From contig BROG01000076.1 of NCBI GenBank assembly GCA_030159075.1, forward strand, positions 1,162,001 to 1,226,000: a stretch of DNA of 64,000 nt, read 5' to 3'. Positions 36,505 through 48,044 of the stretch are shown piece by piece. The DNA comes from Atrina japonica. Taxonomy: Eukaryota > Mollusca > Bivalvia > Pterioida > Pinnidae. Under the pieces are notes generated by a model, which saw nothing but the letters and a program-made list of their open reading frames with translations, searched no databases and was not told the origin of the DNA. The position numbers were made by a program, and so were the translations under genes. Numbering within the stretch: the stretch's first letter is position 1; every line of letters starts with the position of its first letter.

Positions 36505-36620
36505 TGTATACATAATAAACAAAATATCAAAGTTATGGTTTTGCGAAAAAGCCACAAGAAATGCTCAAGATGATCGTTTCTGTCAATACAATAGGTAGGA
36601 CCAATTTGTGTAAACAAATG
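36505..36620 (-). repeat. Dispersed A-unit repeat copy
   Basis: ATAATAAACAAAATATCAAA, then GCTCAAGATGATCGTTTCTG and TCAATACAATAGG, parallel to 12743-12830. The rest is diverged. Confidence 0.7.
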
Positions 36621-37189
36621 TTGGTAGCCATTTATCCTGGCTATCTCATTAAAAGTGTCCCATGTAAGTATCAAACATAACCAGAAACGCAAATAAATAA
36701 TGTTAATAAACCATTGTCGCCTATAACGAGACCATAGATTGAAAGCTGTTTCACACTTAAACGTGAGGCATCAACTTCTGTGAAGTGAGAAAGCAACGGA
36801 CAATTAATGTAACTGTAACAAGCCTTTGTCTCATTACAAACCTATGCTTTACTTACTTATTATAACGTGTAAATGTAAATTATGAGTTCGGCATTATAAA
36901 GTCATTTCGCGGTAATAAATATTTCATCATGAAAAAGAAGAAAATACATTTTGTAATCCTTTCGTGATCCAATCTTTGAATGTGTTGCAAGAATCTCGGT
37001 GAAAAGCAGTGTATAATGAGATCCTTTTTAAATTAGAAGATATGTCGATTTTTGATTTTCTTTTTTATTTAGAAGGTAATGTTTAGCATTACTTTTTATC
37101 TCTTATGTCGTTTTTTTAGTAACGACTGCAAAATACCAACACCACTCTGATTCTACACATAAATGCACTAAAGTTGATATAAAAAAGAT
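36621..37189. other. AT-rich sequence, nothing recognised
   Basis: No element or exon is seen. Confidence 0.45.
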
Positions 37190-38070
37190 GCTGGAAATTC
37201 TAATAGACAATATATTTGTAATGTTCGGAGACGTGGTCTTTCAACAAACGGTCGGCATTCCCATTCCTACGACAATCAGTTGTGTCCCTTTATTGGCTGA
37301 CCAGTTCGTTTATTCATACGAAGCATACTTCATTCAGAACTGCTGAATCAAAATAAAAAAAAGCTAGTGGTGTCCTTAAATTTGACATTTAGCTAAATCG
37401 ACGACGTTTTGACAATTTTCATACATATGTCGATGCGATATATCCCAGCAAACTAGAAATTAAAGATACAACAGAACCAAGCACACGCGATTCATACATA
37501 GACATTTTACATACTATAGACACAGAAGGGAAATTGACAACTAAACTTTACGACAATTTCGGCTTTCCAATCGCAAACTTTCCACATTAAGTAGTAATAT
37601 CACACACTCATCCGCGTATGGAGTTTATATTTCACAAATGATCCGATATGCCAGGGTGTGTTCAACATATGAACATTTCATATGCAGATGTAAACTACTC
37701 AATGACAAATTATTGACACAGGGATATCGACAACTGCGTTTGATGGCAACGTTCCGCAAATTTTACGGTCGGTATAATAGTCTTGTTTGCGATCTTTCAC
37801 TAAGTGACATGTTGAATTGCCTTTTCGTTGGCGGTTGTTGATAAGTCTGTACCAATTGTGACGAGGATTCCTTTCTCACGCATTTTATTTTAACTTGACT
37901 TTGGACTCACGGCGGGTGTGACCGGTCGACAGTAGATGCTTACTCCTCCATGGCATCTGATCCTACCGCTTGGTTTCAAGAGGTCCGCGTTTGTCCATTT
38001 TTACCGGATTTGTATTTATATCCTGGACATCCGAAAGATGTATACTTTGGTATCTGAGATTGTTTACGTT
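37190..38070 (+). mobile_element. Broken retroelement copy: RT fragment plus complete 3' tail
   Basis: The RT remnant runs from about 37190 (frame MLEILIDNIFVMFGDVVFQQ, then TVGIPIPTTIS, the GIP-type box) to about 37840. Across the YIDD region (37390-37430) the frame is shifted. A late part reads MIRYARVCSTYEHFICRCKL, then LMATFRKFYGRYNSLVCDLS. The tail (37850-38065) has TTGTGACGAGGATTCCTTTC, GGACTCACGGCGGGTGTGAC and TACTTTGGTATCTGAGATTG. Stops and shifts make it inactive. It is truncated at the 5' end near motif 4, so it lacks the fingers, the N-terminal part and any endonuclease. It is the best reference copy for the tail. The RT lineage (Penelope-like) is inferred from memory. Confidence 0.87.
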
Positions 38071-38239
38071 TTTAAGAAAGATTATGATATCAATAAACAT
38101 CATGTAAGAAAGATGGACGTTTTTGTGAAAAAAATAATCAGAAGTTTCTGGATACCTGAGAATCTTAACCTTATTCCTTCCATTCGTTATTGTTTAATAC
38201 TGTATTAAGATATCTCGCTTTAAATCATTAAGTCTCCCA

Positions 38240-38400
38240 CTTCTTGTCAGCGGGGATTCAAACCTCGCTGGAACGTAAGAGAAAGTGTGAGAATGTTTAC
38301 TTGCGGAAGGTCAGTAGTCTTTTCCCTGGAATATTGTAACCAGATTCTCTCTTCCACCATTAAAATAGATGCCACTTTATAACTTAAAAATGTCCAAATA
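38240..38400 (+). mobile_element. Leu/Ser-headed SINE fragment, plus strand
   Basis: GCGGGGATTCAAACCTCGCT (B-box region) is followed by GTTTACTTGCGGAAGGTCAG and TCTTCCACCATTAAAATAG, the body order of the minus-strand copies at 10.6 and 46 kb. The A-box half is missing. Confidence 0.6.
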
Positions 38401-38480
38401 ATTGTCCTCGCGACAGATGTAACCAATCGGTATAGGATTTCTTCGCCCTGACATCGGATTCGTTCGTATTTGCATATTAT
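38400..38480 (+). mobile_element. Possible short retroelement-tail fragment
   Basis: CTCGCGACAGATGTAACCAA, then GCCCTGACATCGGATTCG, loosely follows the tail. It is too diverged to be sure. Confidence 0.3.
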
Positions 38481-38824
38481 TAACTTTGTTGAACTGCTTT
38501 GGTGTTAAAAATTAGTTATGCATAATTTAATATAAAATTGCAAGCAAGAAAAAGAATTTGAGAAAATATTTAAATACACTGAATTCGATAATATTTTGTA
38601 TGTGCTTCAGTATTTATTTCCTTACATAAAACAAGTTTTATTTTTACTTTGAAGAAAATATAACAAATAAATCACACGTTTACTCGCTCTAAATAAACAA
38701 ATTATACCTTATTAACATATGTGCGTTATAGTTTGAACAGCATCTTTGTAAAATGGAATTTATATAAAAGTGAAAACAATAATAAAAGAAAGAAAGGAAA
38801 TAAAACAAATGTTACACCACACAA

Positions 38825-38843
38825 TATATATATATATATATAT
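38825..38843. repeat. Short (AT)n tract
   Basis: Perfect AT alternation. Confidence 0.9.
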
Positions 38844-38989
38844 AATTTTGTCAGTTATTTTCAGGATTTCGGTTGTTGGACAATCAATGACTATATTTGT
38901 GCTTGTGTAGAGGATATATGGTTTCACCATATTAAAGGTGTTAATATAATCAATGCATGTATCCTGGACATCCTGAACTTAATACTTTC

Positions 38990-39245
38990 GTATTAATATT
39001 ATATTAACAATACCAAAGTTACAGTTATTCAAAGTAATTGAAAACAATTGTGAAAGAGAATTGTTTCCATCAACAATATTTCATCACTTGATCTCGAATT
39101 TATTATAGGTATATTTCCGGAAGAAGTAATATCATACTGGGTCAAATAATAAATCCAAATATGTTGCCAAATCCGTCTAAGAGTACCCAGTATCAAAACG
39201 AATATCTTAGGTTTTGAGAAGTTTAGAATTTTAACTGGTGGTACC
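38990..39245 (-). repeat. A-unit repeat copy with part of B
   Basis: ATTAACAATACCAAAGTTAC, then GGGTCAAATAATAAATCC, CAAATCCGTCTAAGAGTACC and ATATCTTAGGTTTTGAGAAG. It extends into the B side, as at 12743-12990. Confidence 0.7.
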
Positions 39246-39264
39246 TAAATACACGACGAAATGG

Positions 39265-39536
39265 ATAACCATTTTAAGCTATTCGACAAACGCGACGATT
39301 TCGGCTTTCCCATCGTAAATTTTCCACATTTAAGTAGTAATATCCCTCAGTCACCCGCATATGGAGTTTATATTTCTCAAATGATCTGATATACAAGGGC
39401 GTGTACAACATATGAAGATTTCATATACAGAGGTAAACTACTCAATGACAAATTATCCCTCCGTGTTTGTCCATTTTTACCGGATTTGTATCTTTATCCT
39501 GGACATTCTATTGATTTATACTTTGGTATTTGAGAT
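39265..39536 (+). mobile_element. Internally deleted retroelement copy
   Basis: The RT piece reads KLFDKRDDFGFPIVNFPHLS, then an SNIPQSPAYGVYISQMI-like stretch broken by TGA, then a YEDFIYRGKLLNDKL-like piece. At about 39463 the RT is joined directly to the late tail (CCGTGTTTGTCCATTTTTAC to TACTTTGGTATTTGAGATTG). The end of the RT and the first half of the tail are absent, unlike in the copy at 37190. Confidence 0.85.
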
Positions 39537-39549
39537 TGTTTATATTTTG

Positions 39550-39988
39550 TTTAATTTAAATTCATTGACGTTTGACAATGTTACCTCTGTGAGTATTGGG
39601 ATATCATATAATTAGCATATCTAACAATAGTTTTGATATGATATTGCAAGGAAACAAATAATGATGATGAAAAAATATATACATTTGTATACTGAATTCG
39701 ATAATTGTTTTGTATGTGCTTCAGTGTTTAGCTCTACCTAAGGTAAATCTACAAATGTCATTTTGGAGAAAAATTAGGATGTAAAATTGTTTACAAAAAT
39801 ATTTCATATTTTGAAAAGTGCAAGGAAATGTTTAAATGAAATGACATGCTTTTTCGATCTAAATAAACACATTTATTACTCCTTATCAACACTTGCACTA
39901 CGATTGCGACTAAAGTTGAATAACATTTACTTTTAAAATAAAATATAAAACATGAGAAGAACATTAAGAAGTTCTTAAGAGTATGAAT
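39550..39988. other. AT-rich sequence, nothing recognised
   Basis: No element or exon is seen. Confidence 0.45.
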
Positions 39989-39990
39989 AA

Positions 39991-40097
39991 AGTGGAATCT
40001 CGCCTTAATACCACCAGAACCTCATTTAAGAGACCACCTCAAAAACCAGACTACTGTAAGTTAGTCCGTGAGGTGGTCTTAATAGCGAGGTTCCACT
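39991..40097. mobile_element. Short palindromic MITE-like element (GTGGAACCTCGC ends)
   Basis: Left AGTGGAATCTCGCCTTAATA with CCACC. Right is the inverse, GGTGGTCTTAATAGCGAGGT then TCCACT. It is about 107 bp in total with only a short centre. It has no coding capacity. Confidence 0.82.
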
Positions 40098-40154
40098 GCG
40101 TATCTTGTCCAACAGTTCCTTCAGAAGATCTTACACAGTGACCTCCTTAGGGTC

Positions 40155-40377
40155 ATAAGGAAATTGGTCTTTATTGGGAGATGGTCTTTATATATAGGTT
40201 GATTTGTACACAAATGGTGATATTGGGGACAACAAAAACTGTCTTTATGACCAGATGGATTTTATACAGAGGTGGTCGCTAAAACAAGTTTTACTGTATT
40301 TCTATATATCTTGCGAGAAAAAAGTCATGTCCACTGTCATATGCATATATAATTATTTAGGTCGAATTAATCATTTG
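40155..40377 (+). repeat. About 210-bp repeat, copy 1
   Basis: AATTGGTCTTTATTGGGAGA to GGTCGAATTAATCATTTG is repeated at 41317-41528. Its words (GGTCTTTAT, GGTGGTCGC) echo the GACCACC vocabulary of the neighbouring MITE, so it may be the rest of a related DNA transposon. The 103-codon frame is largely in this repeat. Confidence 0.88.
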
Positions 40378-40550
40378 GAATATTATAAACATAATACCAA
40401 AATTATAATGCATAAGTCGATATCGTTTCTGTCAATTATACTTCATCAGTTGAGCTCCAATTTGAAAAGTATGTGTTTTTCTAAAGATAAAGTGGTATCA
40501 TACAGGGCCAAATAATATCTCTAAAGTATAGCCAAACGAACGAATAACTG
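40378..40550 (-). repeat. Dispersed A-unit repeat copy, well preserved
   Basis: ATTATAAACATAATACCAAA, then TCGATATCGTTTCTGTCAAT, CTTCATCAGTTGAGCTCCAA, AAAGTGGTATCATACAGGGC and ATCTCTAAAGTATAGCC. It is one of the least diverged A units. Confidence 0.85.
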
Positions 40551-40554
40551 CAAA

Positions 40555-41230
40555 ACTGGGTTTCTCAAGTACTTATCGCAACATATATACGAATTTCAAA
40601 ACGTTTAGACCTATGTATTTCTCTTTTTATTATTGTACATCAATCCAAATTGTAAAAAAACATTTTCGGAAAAAATACAGCTAATATCCCTTTAAATTCA
40701 CACACAACGCACATGCACGCAGTCACACGCACACGCAAGAACTCACACACATGCACACAAGAACACATTACAAACAGAGGAGAGTGTCATAACTCAATCT
40801 GTATCTCTATACACTATAAAACTGATGAACAGTTATGTTAATCTAAATTCATTGAAGTTTGACCTCGTGACCTTATTCAGTGTTTGGATATCATATAACG
40901 ATTTATTGCGTGACAAGAGATTCTTTGTTTTCGGCTTTCATAAGGTACAGAGGACCAGAAGTGAATTCTAGGTCTTAGACGAGTCAGTTTAGTGCAATGT
41001 GTTGAAATTGCTAGCTGAAAAATATACAAGTTTAATACAATGCAGTCCAGAATTACCGGGTTTAAGTCCGTGTCAGACTTCATTTTTCAACATGAATTAT
41101 AACTGTTCCTTAAAAAAAACTATAGGTATTTCAGTGATTCACCTATACCTGGAAATTTGTGAAAAATTGGAGTAAGTTTCGATTTAAATTAACATCAGAA
41201 ACATTCTCCTCTTCATGCTCTTTTTCTTCT
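40555..41230. other. AT-rich sequence with a worn CA-rich patch
   Basis: A CA/CG-rich patch lies at 40698-40775. Otherwise nothing is recognised. Confidence 0.45.
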
Positions 41231-41231
41231 T

Positions 41232-41232
<1 letters not shown>

Positions 41233-41313
<81 letters not shown>
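41233..41313. repeat. (ATA)n(GTA)n compound trinucleotide array
   Basis: ATA units then GTA units. It abuts repeat copy 2, which begins immediately after it. Confidence 0.97.
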
Positions 41314-41316
41314 AGG

Positions 41317-41528
41317 GAATTGGTCTTTATTGGGAGATATATATAGAGGTTGATTTGTACACAAATGGTAATATTGGGGACAACAAAAACTGTCTTTATG
41401 ACCAGATGGATTTTATACAGAGGTGGTCGCTAAAACAAGTTTTACTGTATTTCTATATATCTTGCGAGAAAAAGGTCAGGTCTACTGTCATATGCATATA
41501 CAATTATTTAGGTCGAATTAATCATTTG
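41317..41528 (+). repeat. About 210-bp repeat, copy 2
   Basis: Nearly identical to 40155-40377 apart from a short deletion (GGGAGATATATATAG) and a few substitutions. Both sides are microsatellites here. Confidence 0.88.
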
Positions 41529-41536
41529 CTATTATC

Positions 41537-41550
41537 ATAATAATAATAAA

Positions 41551-41614
<64 letters not shown>
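41537..41614. repeat. (ATA)n/(ATT)n trinucleotide array
   Basis: Short ATA block then about 22 ATT units. Confidence 0.96.
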
Positions 41615-41617
<3 letters not shown>

Positions 41618-41619
41618 TT

Positions 41620-43050
41620 CAATATTATTAATCTAAAACCCTATGTACATATGTATACTTTCGCTTTGGTTAACCAAATCTCTTATGCTAAATATATACA
41701 CACCAAAATTATCAATTTGCCCTGAGCTTTCTTTGACATTATTCATCGCATAATTACCAATTATAATATTTAGATTATTTGTTTAGAGAGTTCTTTAGAT
41801 TTGTATTCAGTTCGAACTTTGGTTAGCAAAAATGTAATCGACAGAGGTGATAAAAGCAGAGGCTTTTGTTTACATCGCCCGATTAACCTATAGAAATGTG
41901 AAGTCAAACTTCCGAAGAGAGGTCATTTGTTTATCTTATCAGGAAATGACGATAACTAACCTGTTCCCATTTCGTCGTTCAAGAATATTATGTTTACATT
42001 TGTCATTTACACTACATATATGGGACTATTTCGGGAGCATTTGTCAGACTAAATACACCGTCTTGCGCCATTTTGTTGTCTTCCGTGTTTTTGTTTCACC
42101 TTTTATTTTATATTGTTTGCATTTAAAACCCCACCCGTGTAATCGTTGACTTTGATTTCTCAATCATAACATGACGAGACAAAGTATATACTGTTCATCG
42201 ACACCGATTAGTGATACTTATCACGTGATTTATCAATCTATCAATCTATATTCAGTCGTGTAACTCTGTTGACAATAGGTCCCAACTCATTTCAAAGTCT
42301 TTAAAACATTGGCTTTAACTTGATATTATTTTCAATAAAATACCTTGCCTGTAATATGTATTTATATCTTGACAATAACAAAATAATTGCTTTACCAACT
42401 CTCTTTCACGGGGAACTAGGTCTAAATATATCCTTGTATATATTTATAATTGACAAGGCATAGGTCTGAAAGCCGGTTATATTCCATGTTCTTTGGGCTT
42501 AATGATTATTGGACCTGTAATTAAATTCTTGTAGCAGTTTTTATATCTTATTAAGTATATTTTACCTGTCTTTGAGTCTGGAGGGTAACAAAATAGAATG
42601 ATATACAGGTGTGATATCAAATATGTATCTAACATTCATACAATTGTGTTGACAATGTCAACGGTCTCAATACATTAAAAGCCTAGGTCTGTATCGAATT
42701 TAATCTAGACCAAATATTGTTTTCAATCTAATTTAATCCAGTAGGGAATATGCTTACGTCATATTTTCACGAACACCAGACGTGATGACGTTTTAAAGGA
42801 ATCAATAGCTCTGCGGTATATATTTCATATTAGAATTAGGCCAAATGTTTGATGTCTCATTGCTTTACCCCCACAGACTTGCCCCATTGGTAGATAAACA
42901 TATTTTAACAGTCTCACAAGACGATTCCCGATCCCGAAGTTTCTGCATCGAATATTAATTCATACTTGCATGTATTAATAGAAAGGTTGCTTTAAAAAAA
43001 AGACAAAAATTCAATGTATAAACGATTTTATATCTTATTCTACTATATCT

Positions 43051-43085
<35 letters not shown>

Positions 43086-43725
43086 CTATTTTTCGATCAT
43101 TCTTTATTTTATTCACCAATTAATTGATTCCTTTTGTTAAAATGACCATTTAACTAACTAGTGTTGCATGCTTAAACTGAATCGCACATAGGTTTTTCGT
43201 TTGTTTGTTTTTTTATTTTTTTGTTTTTGTTGATTATTCACCTCAAATGTTTCCGCTATTTGACAGGTAAGTAATGAGGTGTTTATTAAGGTTTGGGATA
43301 TTTTCAACATATTATCAAGTAACACTAAGCGGTGATAGAATGTTATTTTCCGTAAATATATTTATGCTTAGATGCAATTCAACAATCATCAATTCTTTTA
43401 TGAATTTGGATGCACAAACTGAAGCAGAGTTTGCGTGTCGCGTCGACATTGTTCATAAAAAGTGGAGAAACCAAAATGTGCCAACACCCGACTCACGTAA
43501 CTGTCATTGACGAATTGTTTATGCATTATTTGTGGGTACAATGTCATCATGATTATACAGATTTCTGTAGGGGTGCAAGATAAGATTGATTTTTAAAAAT
43601 TGTCGGAATAATTTTGATCGAACCAATTTTGTATGAAATGATGCAAAAAAGGTTTCAATGCGGAAAAAGATAACCTTTGGTCATAACTGGTATAATATGA
43701 AAGAAACATACTGCAATATATATTA
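41620..43725. other. Long mostly unique stretch
   Basis: About 2.1 kb. A TTTA tetranucleotide tract lies at 43050-43085. Frames of 100 and 78 codons have no domain or clear exon borders. Confidence 0.45.
43050..43085. repeat. (TTTA)n microsatellite
   Basis: Nine TTTA units. Confidence 0.95.
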
Positions 43726-43727
43726 AT

Positions 43728-43910
43728 CGTTTGGCGATCCAGGGGACGACATACAAATCTAGACAACATTGGACAACAACGGACCTCTAAAATTTCAAAT
43801 GTAAGATCATATATCAATGAGGAGTAAGCATCCACTGTTGACTTGTTACACCTGACACGAGTCCACAGTCAAGTAAAATGAAATAAGTGAGGAAAGGATT
43901 CGAAAATAAA
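43728..43910 (-). mobile_element. Retroelement 3' tail, solo copy
   Basis: On the plus strand it reads AACGGACCTCTAAAATTTCA, ATGAGGAGTAAGCATCCACT, GTTGACTTGTTACACC and GAGTCCACAGTCAAGTAAAA, the inverse of the tail. The terminal part is diverged. Confidence 0.78.
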
Positions 43911-44054
43911 TCTCAGAATTTCATATAGTGAAACATGGACATTGCAAACATGACCGGGTTATCATATGTATACTTTATAAAATAATAAATTTTAATGAAA
44001 TTTTCTTATATTTTTTAAACAATAATTCTCAACGCTAAGTAGTTCGATTTTGTG

Positions 44055-44825
44055 ATAAACAAAATCTCAGATACCAAAGTATAAATCAATAGAATGTCCA
44101 GGACATAGATACAAATCCGGTAAAAATGGAAAAACATTAAACTGGAAAAGAAACTGGAAACGAAGAGTTGGGATCAGGTGCCATGGAGGAGTACGCATCC
44201 CCTGTCGACCGGTCACACCCACCGTGAGTCTACAGTCAAGTCCAATGAAATACGTGAGGAGTGTATCCCCGTCACAACTGCTACAGGCGTCTCAACAACC
44301 GCCAACGGAAAGACAACTCAACATTTCACCTAGTGAGACAAAGTAATTGCGAACAAGACTATTATACCGACCGTAAAATTTGCGGAACGTTGACATTAAA
44401 CGCGGTTTTCGATATGCTGCTTCTATAATTTGTCAGTGAGTAGTTTACCTCTGTATATGAAATCTTCATATGTTGTACACGCACTGGCATATCGGATCAT
44501 TTGCGAAATATAAACTCCATATGCGGGTGACTGAGGGATATTACTACTTAAATGTGGAATATTTACGATGGGAAAGCCGAAATCGTTGCGTTTGTCGTAT
44601 GGCTTAGTTGCTAATTTCCCGTCTGTGCCTATATTGAGTAAAATGTCTAAGTATGATGCGTGTGTGCTTGGTTCTGTTGTATCTTTAATTTCTAGTTCGC
44701 TGGGATATATCACATTGACATATGTATGAAAATTGTCACTATTAATTGACAAAACGTCGTCGATATATCTAAATGTCAAATTAAATGGACACCGCTAACT
44801 TTTTCTTCTTTTGATTATATATATA
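44055..44825 (-). mobile_element. Retroelement copy with the best RT reading frame
   Basis: The 3' tail is at 44055-44330 (plus-strand words TCAGATACCAAAGTATAAAT, GGTCACACCCACCGTGAGTC). The RT frame lies above it. From 44779 down to 44423, 118 codons are open on the minus strand. They begin TFRYIDDVLSINSDNFH, where YIDD is the catalytic aspartate box (motif 5). Then come PSELEIKDTTEPS, SYLDILLNI and DFGFPIVNIPHLSSNIPQSP, followed by an AYGVYISQMIRYA block. Upstream RT motifs are lost within a few dozen bases of YIDD, and the frame closes before the family's C-terminal FRKFYGRYN block, which lies beyond a shift. It cannot make a working RT. Lineage Penelope-like by inference. Confidence 0.9.
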
Positions 44826-44829
44826 TATA

Positions 44830-45920
44830 TATATAATACCAAGGCTGACTTAACAATGCCTATACACTATTTGATTTGATATATCTTAAAGCAAGTTAAG
44901 AAGTTAAGACTAGCATGTTATATAGATATATTTACATACCGACTGTAATTTCCTTCATTACAGTTATACAGAATGACTGTATTGTTATATCAATAAAATC
45001 AGTGATCTAAGTGTTAACCGCTAGCTGGCGTAGGAATACCTGAATATCTAAGAAATCCTTTCCATGACCATGTTACGGCAGCGATTTATCGGACAAGTAT
45101 TCTCTGAACATATGAATGAATCAATAAAGAATAAAATAACACACATTCATTCCGTATTTTTATTTAAAGTCATTAATTACCACAAAACAAACAAAAATCA
45201 CTGAAAGAAATAGAAAACACAAGACTAGGCCTGCATCTGTAGCACACTGTAGATCTACATGTCCATATCATAGGCCTATTGCGATAGATTTAGGTCATGT
45301 TATGAAAAGAAACACAGGCCACAGAAATGAAAATTTGCTTCGTAGTTACGTTGCTTGTAAGTATGTTGAAAAGGGAGTCAGGTCTAGTACAATTTTGTCC
45401 TGTATCTCTGATAAACAGCTTGCTTTTCCGTCACCATATAGCCTAGGCTATTCCGGTCAGAAACAATTCGTCATTCGCATCGCGTGAAATCAACTCTCCG
45501 TTCACCTCAAATCCTATTAATTGCTAGGCTTATTTCCAGACCCATCTTGTTTTTCACAACCTGTAAAGTGTAATGTTAATGCCGAGCATAAGTTATTAAG
45601 TAGATCTAGTGTTCATAGGTTTCTCAGTAAATTGAAGGGATACTCTATATGATCAGCTGGTAAAAACTGAAGCCTGAATTGACATGGATCTATTATATTT
45701 TATAGGCCTACACGGATTTTCCATAACGAACGTGTCGATAATTATCTTTTAAACAGAACAATAACAGTTTGTTATTTCACAACATAATCTGCATTTGTCT
45801 TGTTTCAATTGATTTGAAGGATTTGCTAGTGGGCTACCCTATATACTGAAATAGGTCTACTTACTAAATCGTCACCCCTTCACAGTTCACGACATTTCCC
45901 AGCTGATTCAGCGATTGGTT
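44830..45920. other. AT-rich unique sequence, nothing recognised
   Basis: Apart from short (AT)n at 44817-44836, no element or exon is seen. The 61-codon frame at 45302-45487 has no support. Confidence 0.45.
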
Positions 45921-45925
45921 TTTGA

Positions 45926-46109
45926 TTTTTTTTTTTTTTTTTTACGCCATACTCAGCAATTTTCCCCGGGTAAAGACCACCGACCTTCCGCAAGAAAACT
46001 GGCAAACTTTCCCACTTAATTCGAAATAACCCTAGCGGGATTCGAACCAGAGGTGAGAGGCCTTGTGATTTAAAGCGCAATGCTCTAACCACTCGGCCAC
46101 GGAGGCCCC
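45926..46109 (-). mobile_element. Leu/Ser-headed SINE with perfect 13-bp target-site duplication
   Basis: On the minus strand it starts GGGGCCTCCGTGGCCGAGTG (A box). The B box GGTTCGAATCC follows about 45 bp later. The body then has TTGCCAGTTTTCTTGCGGAA and TTTACCCGGGGAAAATTGCT, ending in an 18-base A-run (T-run at 45926-45943). TTCAGCGATTGGT flanks it at 45907-45919 and 46110-46122, a perfect target-site duplication. This shows a retroposed, fairly recent insertion. It is the best reference for this SINE family in the window. Confidence 0.95.
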
Positions 46110-46124
46110 TTCAGCGATTGGTAA

Positions 46125-47855
46125 AATATCAAATAGAATGGCTACTTCCAGTTGTCATGAACGAATATTAACAGTCACACTCAAACTTTCTGTGGTATAT
46201 TCCACTGATAAAATATCAGAATTCAAACGAAAATTTCTTGTAAACAACGTTCATCTGTTGCTATCTAAATCGCACATGGTAGGCCTATCAGCCATTTGCA
46301 CACGGCCCATTCGGGAAATTCTCTTCTGACCCGCCACTACTAAATGATCGAGTATTAAAGATCGCGAACTAAATCTGAGAATAAGTATTCAAAATTGTCC
46401 ATATCACTAGTTTCTTTCAAAATGATATAAAAAAAGAAATTAAACCTTAATTTCATTAGTATTTGCGATCAGAAAAGAGAACTACTTCTCATGTCAAAAC
46501 AGCTGTTGAACCATTACGTCATATGAAAACACCCCCGCAAAGTCAGTGTTCTGGAATGAATTTAGTATCCAGTGGACTACAGTTTCACTGAAAAATGGTA
46601 ATGTATATAAATATAAGGATTGTTTTTCAATTTTTGAACATCATTGGGGTATAAAAGCAATTGCTCATGGAAAAAATTTTGTGCAGCACGAATTAAGTTG
46701 CTTAACACGGTGCATCTTTAGAATGAGATTTATAAATGATCGCATTGCTTATACGCATGAAGCTGAACTATTGTCGATGTAACGTGAGAAAAGAAATACA
46801 ATCTCATTTAAGGTAACAAATCCGATCCAACTCCGAATAACCATTTTAAAAACCAATCATGAAGATTCGCAGTTTTATTTTCAAGGTTTATATTAACATA
46901 TAACAACATATTTGTAAGTTGACGTTGATGTATATACGATTTAATATTAACTCATGATTTCATGATATTGATTAATGAAACATGGACAATTGTGATATCC
47001 TAATAAATTTCAATATCAGTAATAAAAAGATCCGATGTTTAATTATTGAAATTATTTTTTTATTTAAACTAAGGACACAAAAGGTCAGTTATGATGTAAT
47101 AAAAATGATCAGAATAAATAGATATGAAATGTAGAATCAATCAATAAAAGTAACTTACAAATTTTAAATGAAAATTTGCAAAAGAAATATTTAAACATTG
47201 TAAACGCTTTACAGAATAAAAAGGCATAGAAAAATCACAGGACTTAACTGTACAAATTTAATGTATTTTGCTCAGTAGAGCTACGATAAAGATATTATTG
47301 TATGAGTGTTTTTGAACAAGAAATCCTATAGATGTCATCATTTTTTGGAAAAAAATGCTTTTAAATCGGCTTTCGAATAAATCTATTGCAGGTTCTTTTC
47401 TTCGTGACAAGTATCATTTACTGAATGCATATATAATCCCGATCGATCAGATGTAAATCCTGATTAAACATTTTATCAGTTTTCAAAATGCGATATATTT
47501 ACACAAGTTTTACATTGCGTTTTTCATCTTCTTATCTTAATAGGTCGATAGAAGTGTCTGTGTGAAGGAGCAAGGTTATAGGAACTTTTGTCGAATATCC
47601 AATATCCTTGAATAAGTAGTAACAATTCATTTTCTCTGTTATTCTCATATATGATTTCAGAATGTATGTACTTTTGGGCTACAGAGGAAGTCGGAGAGAG
47701 GACACAAACAATGCATTGATATATATAACAGTACCGCCCTGGATATGTAATATTATTGAGTGTATATGTAAAATCTAAAACCCCAAACGTCACGCAATTA
47801 TTATAGCTGGGGACAACACTATATATAACCAACGATTAATCAAGTAAAACCATAG
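46125..47855. other. Unique AT-rich sequence with one exon-like piece
   Basis: 46546-46782 is listed separately. The remainder shows no element. The 102-codon minus-strand frame at 47524-47832 has no recognisable domain. Confidence 0.45.
46546..46782 (+). CDS. Candidate exon, possible PAN/Apple-like fragment
   Basis: The open frame reads FWNEFSIQWTTVSLKNG, then YKYKDCFSIFEHHWGIKAIA and a QHELSCLTRCIFRMRF segment before TAA. An AG (AAAGTCAG) lies just before the first codons and could serve as acceptor, but its pyrimidine tract is poor. The SCLTRC spacing, following an EFSIQW-type beta-strand-like stretch, recalls the start of PAN/Apple domains, in which paired cysteines set the fold. This is inference from a short motif, and the later conserved cysteines are not present. 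It may be a single exon, a pseudogene fragment or chance. Confidence 0.22.
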   Translation: MFWNEFSIQWTTVSLKNGNVYKYKDCFSIFEHHWGIKAIAHGKNFVQHELSCLTRCIFRMRFINDRIAYTHEAELLSM

Positions 47856-47860
47856 ATTAA

Positions 47861-47880
47861 ACTATCTATCTATCTATCCT

Positions 47881-47953
<73 letters not shown>

Positions 47954-47957
47954 CTAA
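47861..47957. repeat. (CTAT)n tetranucleotide microsatellite, first tract
   Basis: CTAT units with two interruptions. Confidence 0.96.
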
Positions 47958-48035
47958 TCATAAGTTTAAATGTCAGTTTTTCTATCTGTTTATATCTATT
48001 TATTTATCTATCTAATCTATCTAACTATAGACATG

Positions 48036-48044
48036 TCTATCTAT

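Noticed and set aside
44423..44779. Functional reverse transcriptase gene
   Set aside because: Despite the YIDD box, the copy lacks all earlier RT motifs and the C-terminal block is out of frame.
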